Part shown: positions 55,201 to 64,000 of the stretch, in pieces
Numbering within the stretch: the first letter of the stretch is position 1
Layout of the letters: each line of letters begins with the position of its first letter
From: Mastigamoeba balamuthi
Lineage: Eukaryota > Evosea > Mastigamoebida > Mastigamoebidae
Length of the DNA stretch: 64,000 nt
NCBI GenBank assembly: GCA_902651635.1
Contig: CACRSC010000084.1
Span: 1,201,628 to 1,265,627, forward strand
Direction of reading: 5' to 3'
Position numbers and translations under genes: made by a program
Notes under the pieces: model-generated
The model's input: the letters and a program-made list of their open reading frames with translations, nothing else
Told to the model about the DNA's origin: nothing
Database searches by the model: none

Positions 55201-58200
55201 TCGTCGCCTGCGTCATCTGCTCGCCGATGGGCTTGACCTCCTCCTCAAAGTCCTGCAGCTTCTGGTTGATGATGGTCCCGTAGATGCGCCGCAGCTGCGA
55301 CTCGTCGGGGAACGTCACGTTGATCAGGTTGAACCTCGACTGCAGCCTCGGCGAGATCTCCGACCGCCCGCCCCCGGGCGGCGCCATCGCGCAGACCAGC
55401 TGCATGTCTTTGATGTAGTTGGGCGCGATCTGCTGCCGGTCGTACCAGAACCCGTAGTCGATCCACTGCCGGATGAGCTCCAGCGGCGGCTGCACGCCGA
55501 ACTGGTCCTTCTGTGGCATGTTCAGGTCGTCGACGAAGAGCACCAGCTTCTTGCCGCCGCGCGGCACGAACACGTACATCGTGCGCTTGTCCACGTGGGT
55601 CATGATGTACTCCTGCAGCTTCACCGCCGACGTCTGCGCGCTGAAGTTGATAGTGATCGAGTTGAACTGCTCCTTGATCGGGCCCGTCAGCACCGACTGC
55701 ACGATGGCCGTCTTGCCCGTCCCCGTGTTGCCCACCAGCAGCACGTGCTTGTGGCACTTGGCCAGCGCGCTGATCAGGTACGAGTTGCGCAGCGTGTCCA
55801 CCGTCGGCACCAGGATGCTGTGGAACGGCTCCTCGGGGTTGTACTTCCACCCGGAGCTCAGCTTCTCCTCCCACAGCGCCCACCCGCGCTTCTGGGCGTC
55901 GACGTAGTACTCGTAGACCGTGTCCTTGCGCGGGAACTGCCCCTCGATCTCGCGCAGGAACATGTCGATCTTCTTGCGGCTCTCCTCGGTCACGCTGGCC
56001 CCGATCGACCAGATCAGGCTGAAGAGGAACCACAGCTCGATCATGCGGTGGTAGAAGTCCGCGTCGCCCGGGTTCACCCCGTTCTCGGCCGTCGCCAGCG
56101 ACTCGAACAGGTTGCACAGCGACACCACCGCGTTGAGGTGCGTCGTCGGCACGATCTCGACGCACTCGCGCGCCCGGAAGTCCAGCGCCTGCTGCACGTA
56201 CTTGTTGAACAGCGTCCGCAGGATCTCGCGCGACTCGGCCTCGGGGCGCTTGTTGATCCACGACTCGACGTAGGGCCTCCAGCCCAGCAGCCCCGCCTCC
56301 ATGTAGATCATGCCGCAGCGGCTCACCGTCGCCGGCGACGCCTGCTTGAGGTCCTCGACCTCGAAGAGCAGCGAGACCAGCGGGGCCAGGTAGATGCGCT
56401 CGCCGTTGACCGGCGTCAGCACCTTGTTGTCGTCGAGCACCGAGTTCATCGACTCGATCCAGATCGTGTCGACGGGCCCGTCGAAGACGATCCACTTCTC
56501 CTCGGGCTTGGTGTCGGCCGAGCAGTTGCGCATGATCGTCGAGACGATGCCCTCGGTCCACTCGTGCGTCTTGAGGTCGTACGCGCCGTACATCTCGTCC
56601 ATCGTCAGCGCCTTGGGGCTGATGATCGTCGGCTTGACCGCGTTGAAGCCCTGCACCTTCTCCTTCTTGTTCAGCCGCGTCATGGCCGCCGAGAGCGTCT
56701 TCCAGCACGTCGTCTTGCCCGACCCCGTCTTGCCGACGACCATCGTGCCGTGGCGCGTCAGCTTTGTCTCGTAGAGCTGCACGATCTTCTGCATCAGCGC
56801 GCTGTGCGGCTGCAGCCCCTGCTCCTGTATCTCACTCTCGATGGCCATCTGCAGGAACGTCGAGGTCGTGTCCGGCGCCTCGGCCCCCGGGAACAGCACG
56901 GCCAGGATCGCCAGGAACAGCTTGACGTCGTCGAGCGTGAACTTGGGCAGGTTCATGTCGCGCAGGGACCGCAGCAGCACGAGCTCCTCGGGCATCTCGG
57001 GCTCCTTGCGCTTGAGCGTCCCCGCTGCCACGAGCACCGACTTGATCGACCGCAGCGTGAAGTCGTAGTGGTCCTGCTTGCTGAGCTGCTGGCTCGCGAG
57101 CTGGTAGAGCGTCACGATCTTGCGCGAGAGCACCTTGGTCGCCTTGAAGCCCTCGCTGAACAGGATGATCTCGGCGATCATGCTGAAGTCGGGCGCCATC
57201 ATCACCACGGGTCGGAACAGCGCCTTGAGGTTGTCGGGCAGCTCCGAGCGCCCGGCGTAGGTCGGGTTCATCGTAACGAAGATGCCCGAGCCGGGCTTGA
57301 GCACGATCTCCTCGAACATGGGGAAGATGAACCTGCGCTTGCCCGCGCTGATGGCGTTGAGCACGGCGCTGATCTGTATGGCGACGACGCTCAGCACGTT
57401 GGTGTCGATGCGGTTGAACTCGTCGAAGCAGCTCCAGGACCCCGTCTGCACGAGCCCCGCCAGCGCCCGCCCCATCGAGTGCACGTCGACCTTGTCGCTG
57501 CAGTTGTGCACCAGCACGTACTTGGCCAGCGCCTTGCCCAGGTCCTTGACCGTCTCGGTCTTGCCGGTCCCCGCGGGGCCCTGCGGGCTGCCGCCCTTCT
57601 TGAGCATCAGCGCCGTCGTCATGGCCAGGTAGGCCTTCTCCGTCAGCGGCGTCACGACGAGCCTGCCGGTGTTGCCGAGGTACTCGTAGCCGTACTGGAA
57701 CTTGAAGTCGGTCTGGTGCACGTAGCACTCCTCCTCGTCCTTCTCCCACACGAACCGCAGCTGGCTGCGCCACGCAAAGTCCTTCTCCGACGTGATGCCG
57801 TCGCGGATCAGCCGCTCGATGATGTCGCGGTGGTGTATCTCGATCGTCAGCAGCGCCACCAGCTTCAGGCGGCTCAGCTGCGTCAGCTGCCCGCGCACCA
57901 TGTCGCTCAGGCGGTGCAGCGTCGCGCCCTGCTTCTTGCGCAGCTCGCCCAGCGCGTTCTTGTCGCCCCCGGACTCGAGGTCCGTCAGGGCCTTGACGCA
58001 GTTCTGCGTCCACGTGATCTGCGCGCTGGTGATGATCAGCTGGCCCGGCGTGTGCTTGAGGAACTTGTCCTGCTTGTTCTGCTTGTCCTTCTTGAACTTG
58101 CTGAAGCCGATGAGCGCGTGGTAGAGCTCCTTGTTGAGCGTCTTGATCATCTGCTCCTCGACGCTCTGCAGCCACGTCTCGACGCCGCCCTCGCACATGA

Positions 58201-61200
58201 CCGAGTTGAGGAACGTGACCTCCTCGCCCTCTGCGCTGATCATCTTGAGCGCCTCCCAGCGCTTCTTGTCCTTGCCCATCTGCGTCATGCTCAGCTCCAG
58301 CTGGTTGATGTTGTCGAAGCAGTTGTGCAGGTGCCGCTGTATCGCGTTGGGGTCCTTGCTGTTGCCCAGCACCTCGAGCAGGTCGTGGTCCGAGATGAAG
58401 TAGAACCGCGGGAACGACCGCCGCTTGTCCTCGAGGTACTGGTTCAGCGAGTGCTGGATCTTCTCCAGCTTCGAGTTCATGTCCTGCAGGTCCTCCAGCA
58501 GCCCGTCGGCGTGCGTCCCGCGCAGCGCGTTCTTGGTCTTGGCCAGGCCCTCCATGATGATCTTCCAGTTGTGGTCGACCTTGTCGAAGATGGCGCTCTC
58601 GGCGGGCAGCTGCCTGCGGATGTCCTCTGTCGCCGTGAAGATGCTCTCGAGGTAGAGCCAGAGCCGCTGCAGCCGCAGCATCGTCTCGAGCGTCTCGAGG
58701 ATGTGCGAGAGCGTCTTCTCCCAGTGCTCGACCTGCGCCTCGAACGCGAAGAAGAAGTGCGAGGCCTTCATGTCCGCCAGGATCACCTTGTGCTCGTCGA
58801 GCACCTGGAAGATGTCGTCGCAGCTGTGCAGGCGGAAGTGCCCCGTGTCCTTGTGCGGCACGAGGTCCAGGTCGAGCTTCTCCCACGTGTCGGCGATCTC
58901 CTTGATGCTCTCCTCGATCGCCAGCTCCTTGGTCGCCGACGACGAGAGGTTCGAGATCACGTCGGCATAGCCGTCGAGCCCCAGCGCGAAGACCATGTCC
59001 AGCGTGAAGTCGGCCGCCTCGGGGTCGAACGGCTTGCCGACCTCCTCCTTGAGGCGGTCCCAGTGCCGCGGCCGCAGCGCGGGGTTCTTGAGGTCCTGTA
59101 TCAGCGGCAGGCCCGCGCAGAACTGGTCGATGCGCTCCTTGAGCGTCACCCAGACCTCGAGGCCCTTGATGTCCTTGCCCAGCTTGATCATCTTCTTCTG
59201 GTACTGCTGCGCCTCCTCCTCCATCTTGGCGATGGTGATCTCGCTGAAGCGGATCGTCCGCCACTCCTCCCACGTGTGCGCCCACTCGTCGGTCAGCTGC
59301 CAGATCTTCTCGAGCATGTCCAGGTCCTTGACCATCGCCGCCAGCTCCTTGTTCTGCGGCGTGTCCATCCCGAAGATCTCCAGCCCCGCCTTGAGCGAGT
59401 TGTCCTTCTCCGTGATGCTCTCGATGTGCGTGCGGAACTCGGCGATCAGCTTGAACGCCTTGTCGACGGGGATGTTGGACGTCGTCGGGCCCTTCTGCAT
59501 AAAGTCCTGCCGCGCGTTGGCCACCGTCTGCCCGAACTCCTTGACGGCCTTGACCAGCTCCGACTTGAACCGGTCCTTCTTCTGCTTGATCATACTGTCC
59601 GTGTCGACGAGCGTCTGCTTGAACGACGTCCAGGCCGTCGGCAGGCTCTCGCGCAGCGCCACGTCGGCCGGGTCGATCTGCACCTCGAACTTCTTGAGCG
59701 TCCGGAACATCGCGTCGAGCGGCTCGAACCGCGCCTCGATCTTGGCCTGCTCCTCGAGCATCTCCTTGTGCAGGTCGATGCTCGTCTTGAGCGTCTCGAG
59801 GCTCCGCGGCGGCGTCTTGAGCTGGTTGACGATGTTCTCGAACATCTCGTGCAGGTCGTGCAGCTCCTTGGACGCCAGCTGGTAGAGCAGCCCCGTGAAC
59901 TTGGACTGCCACGCGCTGCAGTGGCCCACCAGCGACACCTTGAGCGGCGAGCAGTCGACGCGCATGAACGCGATCGTCGTGATGCCCTCGAGCTTCTCGA
60001 TCTGCGCCGCCGCGTCCTGGTACCGCGTGATGTCGTCCTCGAACTGCTTCAGCGGCCGCACGGGCTTGCTGTACCGCCTGATGTAGCTGTCCTTGTCGCC
60101 CTCCCACATCGACTTGTACTCCTTCTCCCACGACTGCAGGTACGCCGCCATCAGCGGCTCGGCGGCCTTGATCCCGCCCTCGATGTTGTTGAGGATCTTG
60201 GTCACCTCCGTGTCCGCCTTGATCACGTCGTGGAACGACTTGGTGCCCCCGGCCGGCTCCTCGGGCGCCGCCGTGCCCCCGGCCTCGGCCGGCACGGCGA
60301 TGGTCGTCTTGGGCAGCCGCAGCACCGGCAGCACGTCGACGAGCCGCGGGACCACCGACGTCGTCTCGATGACGTCCTGCGAGCTGTGCATGATGATCTC
60401 GCGGACCTCCTCAAACGCCGGCTTGAAGACGGCGCCGACCGCGTCGACCAGCGTCGCGTTGACGTGCAGGAACGGCACGATCTCGGACTTGTCGTCGCCG
60501 ACGATCACGTAGGCGATCTCGTGCAGCGAGAGCTTGACGCACTGCAGCAGCGACGCCTCGATCGTCGTGTCGAAGCGCCCGATGAGCTCGGTCCACTCCT
60601 TCTGCACCTCCTGCGGGTCGCTCTTGAACATGCCGTGCACCTTGAGCAGCACGTCGCGGATCTCCGTGTGCAGCTTTGTCAGCATCTCGATGGCCTTGCG
60701 CCTGTGCGCCTGCTGCTTCTCGAGGAACTCGTTGCTGCGGTAGAAGACCTTCTTCTTGATGCTCGCCAGCTGCATCTCGCCGATCAGCCGCGCGTTCTCC
60801 TCGACCTGCGCGCAGCCGCGCTTGTACTCGGCCACCAGCTTGTGCACCTGGTTCGTGTGCTCGCGCCACTGGTCCAGGAACGCGAACACCGCCTCGGGCT
60901 GCAGCCACGTCAGGCTCTCCAGCCCGGGCTCGGCCGTCTTGTCGAGCTCCTTGATGCGCTCCCCGAACAGCCTCTGCTCCGCCGGCGCCAGGCTCCTCCA
61001 GATCGCGTTGTACTCTGCCGAGGGGAGTGAGGGGTCAGCGTGGCGGTGGGGGGGGGGACAGCGCGCACCCCTGACGGCGATCATGACGTTCTCGCGGAGC
61101 ACGCGGAGGCTCTCGCGCTGCTCGTAGATGGTGGAGATGGCGGCGGGGACCTCCATGCCGAGCTGGCGCCAGTGGTAGACCTCGGTGACGAGCTTGAGCA

Positions 61201-63445
61201 GGCTCTTGCTGAAGTTGGCCTCGAGCAGGTTGTCGGCGTCGCGGACCATGATGGGCCTGTTGAGCTGCTCGGCGACGCCCTCCTCGATCGAGTTGACCCA
61301 GCGCGTGTGCGACTTGGTCACGAAGTCCTGCAGCGCCGACGTGATCAGGTTGTACTCGGTCTGCGCCTCCCCGCGCTCCTGCGAGCCCACCGCAAAGTCC
61401 TCGGGGAAGAGCGCGAACTGGCGCTCGACCCTCCGCTTGAGCGAGAGCGCCCACATGGCCGCGCCCGCGAACGGCGGGTGGTTCCTGTCGATGGGCGGGT
61501 TGGTCCTGCCGTGCTCGAGGATCTCCTTGACGCGGCCCAGGTCCTCGAGGAAGCGCAGGAAGACCTCGTTGGCCTTCTTCTCTACGGTCCGCACGATCGA
61601 GTCGCGCTGGGCCAGGCGCTTGAAGATCAGCGCCAGCTCGACGCCCGAGGCGACGGTCGTGGCGTTCTCGAAGGCGTTGTTGATGACGTTCTGCGTCATG
61701 AGCTCGAGGTCCTTGAGCGACCGCAGGAACGCGTTGAAGTCGTCGTGCCAGCGCGTCGCCTTGACGTCGAGGATGCCGTACTTGAGCGCCTTGAGCTGCT
61801 GCACCTGCCGCTCGAACGACCGCTCGATCTCGGTCAGGCTCTTGGTCACCTCGGGCCCGTGCGCGCCGCCGAACGACGGTATGGGCTCCTTGGACGCGCC
61901 CTTCTTGCGCGCGAACTGCACCTGGCCCTCGCAGACCTCGAGCAGGTCCTTGCAGCGCTTGATGAACGCGTCGAGGTACGCGAAGACGCTCGTCTCGGCA
62001 AAGTCCCACTGCGGGCCGCCCGGCACGCGGGCCATCGCCGCCTTGGTGCGGTAGTAGAGCCTGCGCCACGACTCCATCGCCGAGACGCTGTCGTTGAGGT
62101 CGACGATGCTCGTGTCGACGTCGCCGTCGAAGATCTCGTGCAGCGAGATCTTGGCCGTGCAGCGGTTGATGATCTCGTTGCTGACCTTGGTCAGCAGCCC
62201 GATGACGCGCTCGGGCGTGTTGTAGAACGTGCTGTGCGCGCAGATGAAGCGCACGCGGTGCACGATCTGCGGCAGCACGTCGGGGATCTCGCGCGGGGCC
62301 GCCAGCGCCAGCGCCTTGCAGGGCTCCTGCAGCACCGACAGGAACCGCAGGTTGTCCTGCGCCTCGAGCGAGCCCTGCTGGATCAGGTCCGAGAGCTTGG
62401 CGAACTGCTCGACGTAGGAGCTCTTGGAGGCCTGCAGCACCTGCAGGATCGTGCGCACGCGGTCGTCGGTGATCTGGTCGCGGATCGACGAGAGGTCCGC
62501 GGCCCGCGACTGCCAGAACTCGAGCTCGGCCAGCGGGCCCGCGTTGTCCGCCAGCTCGACGTTCTCGTGGCTCGCGATGGCCTCCTTGATCTGCCTCGTC
62601 CAGTGTATCAGCGTCGCTGCAGCCGGCGGCACAGGCGTGAATTAAGATTGGGATTCCCGAACTGGAATTGTCATAGGGGAGATACGGGAATCCTACCCTC
62701 GAATATCTGCACGAGGTCCTTGTTGGCGAGCGCCTCCTCGATGCTCGAGATGGGCTCGCTGGGGACGTAGAGCAGCGTGCACCCGCGGACCTGGTGCGCC
62801 GTCTCCGTGAGGCTGGCCATGAACCTGTGCATGTGCGACCTGAACTCCCTCTTGATGCCTGGGGACCCCACCAAATCAGACCAGTGACGTCAAGATTCTC
62901 GGCACGCACTCTCGGGCCACTTGGCCGTGTGCAGGAGCGCGGGCTGGTAGACGGCAGACATCACGCGGTACAGACCGTCGATCGCGCCCGAGCGGATCTC
63001 GCCCCACACCACCTTGCTCATGTCGGCCTCGCTCAGCGGCTGGCCGTGCGTTTCGGGCCTGCGACGTCACCCGTGACGTTGGTTCGCATAAAATATCTCA
63101 AGCGAGGGAAAATATCCCAACGAAATTCCCCATCCCAAACACCCCTCCGCTCGTGACGTGGCCCAGAGCGGCTCGTGACGTCACGGACCTTAGGAAATAA
63201 AGTACAACGCCGACGGGGTCGACGGGGACGGTGTTGGCCGCCTGGACGGCGCCGTCGGCGTGGTGGCGGTGGGCGACGAGGATGTCTGCGTCGCCGCGGA
63301 CAAAGGCCGTTGCCGCCGCGTCCTGGCTGCCGCCGGCGGCCCACTCGAGGGGCTCGTCGGGGCGCTCGGCCAGCGCGGCCACGCGCAGCTTCAGCCACCC
63401 GATCTGCGCGGCGATGCTCTGGGCGCCGCTGTTGTCGTCGCTCAT
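49249..63445 (-). CDS. DNAH2-like: Axonemal inner-arm dynein heavy chain, DNAH2/I1 type (about 4,498 aa, ten exons)
   Basis: Exons 63445-63189, 63058-62910, 62858-62697, 62616-61069, 61014-54368, 54302-53157, 53084-51705, 51615-50756, 50682-49807 and 49720-49249. All phases agree and give 4,499 codons, close to human DNAH2. The order is: tail with DHC_N1 (GPLAELEFWQSRAADL), linker, AAA1 near residue 1,850 (GPAGTGKTET), AAA2 near 2,130 (GKTGSGKTT), AAA3 near 2,470 (GNTGTGKT), AAA4 near 2,810 (GLGGSGRQS), stalk coiled coil and microtubule-binding tip, AAA5, AAA6 and C-domain. All four nucleotide loops look intact. Assignment rests on stretches such as INQKLQDFEEEVKPIG, PPLELIRQWIDYGFWYDR and the end CPCYFYPVRDSS-DHWTLRGTALL. 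It is a motor of the double-headed inner arm I1/f in cilia. Confidence 0.93.
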
Positions 63446-63895
63446 CTGTCTGTCCCCCCTGAGGGTCTCTCCTGCTGGCGGGTCTCTGTGCTGGTCTCCT
63501 TTGCTGTCTCTTTGGAGTACAAACGCAATCCTCGCTTCGCTTGGCGGGGGCTACGAATACTTGTGGTGAGCTGCTATAAATAGGGCCTGCGAAGATACTC
63601 CGGGAGGGAATATCCTGAGATACAAAAAGCCAGCGGGGGCGGATCAGGTGTCAGGGTGGGGGACGCGTCCCTGCGGGAAAAGAGAAGACGGGTTGTGTGT
63701 ATTCTCCACTCTTGCGGATCGTCGTCCACGGCAGGGGGCGACGACATCCCGGTGGCCCACTGTCCCCCACAACAACAACAACATAAGACGCGCGGCGAGC
63801 AGGGCTTCGGGGAGTAGGCGGGCCAGGCAGCAGCCGCCTGCCCCCCGTACGCGGCGGCCTGGAGGGCTCTCTCCCGGCCACTGGGCCACACCCCC
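63446..63895 (-). promoter_or_regulatory. Promoter region of the dynein gene
   Basis: Reading toward the gene it has two variants of the recurrent motif (GAATATCC/GAGATAC and GAAGATACTCC, about 63,590-63,625) and a TATTTATAG element near 63,575, about 130 bases before the start codon. The left part of this stretch is the 5' leader; the right part is the 3' flank of the next gene. Confidence 0.45.
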
Positions 63896-64000
63896 TCAGT
63901 CCTCGTCGTCCTCGGGCTCCTCCGTGTCGGGCTCTGCGTAGTGCGCAGGGCCGCGGGCGTCAGCGCGTGCCAGGGGAGAGGTGGGGATGGAGGTGGGCGC
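63896..64000 (-). CDS. Acidic C-terminus of a partial gene
   Basis: The minus strand reads PTSIPTSPLARADARGPAHY, then AEPDTEEPEDDED and a stop at 63,898-63,896. An acidic tail right before a stop, with G/C-ending codons as in neighbouring genes, suggests a real 3' exon. The rest lies beyond the window and the product cannot be named. Confidence 0.4.
   Translation of the reverse strand, partial: APTSIPTSPLARADARGPAHYAEPDTEEPEDDED

Noticed and set aside
55040-61030. A nearly 2,000-codon open frame antisense to the dynein gene
   Set aside because: It mirrors the G/C-ending codons of dynein on the other strand, is dominated by Arg/Leu/Val/His, and has no domain. It is a by-product of codon bias. 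The same holds for 51,630-54,563 (+), 37,113-38,774 (-) and 16,859-17,704 (-).
1-64000. CRISPR arrays, bacterial operons, rRNA or tRNA genes
   Set aside because: Spliced genes and eukaryotic families throughout. The only short tandem array (1-136) has no spacers, and I saw no convincing RNA gene by eye.

Overview
This is eukaryotic nuclear DNA from a ciliated or flagellated protist. Most genes are G+C-rich, end nearly every codon in G or C, and are cut by short introns. I could join exons by phase for ten genes. The window holds one complete axonemal dynein heavy chain (DNAH2/inner arm I1 type), so the organism or a life stage builds motile cilia. A secreted amylase pair, GPI-type surface proteins, a coiled-coil adenylate cyclase and an SfsA homologue fit a free-living microbial eukaryote. 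A flagellated amoebozoan such as Mastigamoeba is only a guess; I see no rRNA or marker that settles it.

Layout. 1-21,120 is a dynamic accessory region. It has a 34-bp minisatellite, a decayed hAT transposase, a near-palindrome of about 310 bp, and a local gene family of three large members (3,668-6,549 +; 7,022-9,973 -; 13,572-16,493 -) plus at least three relics. Members have an F-box-like N-terminus, about eleven ankyrin-like 'PPY' repeats, a helical region and, in two of three, a C-terminal UBR-type zinc finger. Interleaved are two 557-residue paralogous surface proteins (10,964-12,637 and 18,764-20,437) that share about 398 bp of perfect identity, and a small ricin-B-type lectin (17,093-17,650).

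21,289-32,000 holds single-copy genes: a basic low-complexity protein, an SfsA-like protein with a Gln/Glu tract, a 743-residue arrestin-WW-WW-C2 protein with its own PPPY motif, a four-helix membrane protein, a GPI-type secreted protein and a small Cys-rich secreted protein. 32,635-36,847 is a tandem pair of secreted alpha-amylases with matching exon structure and a shared upstream element. Then come a soluble class III adenylate cyclase (37,467-41,597 +), a CAMK-like kinase (41,842-43,778 -) and a PD-(D/E)XK nuclease-like gene (45,861-46,968 -). Two A+T-richer blocks (about 43.8-45.8 and 47.0-49.2 kb) carry no gene I recognise. The dynein gene fills 49,249-63,445 on the minus strand, and the last 105 bases hold the acidic C-terminus of another minus-strand gene.

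Cross-cutting signals are an unusual intron donor (GT-A/G-CG in about two thirds of some 51 introns), a recurrent AATATCTC-like motif just upstream of about eight genes, and concerted evolution between surface-protein copies. The likely themes are cell-surface contact (surface proteins, lectin), protein turnover and trafficking (UBR family, arrestin), cAMP/kinase signalling, extracellular starch digestion and ciliary motility. Functional links between these are inference. All exon joins were made by eye from frame, splice sites and family alignment.
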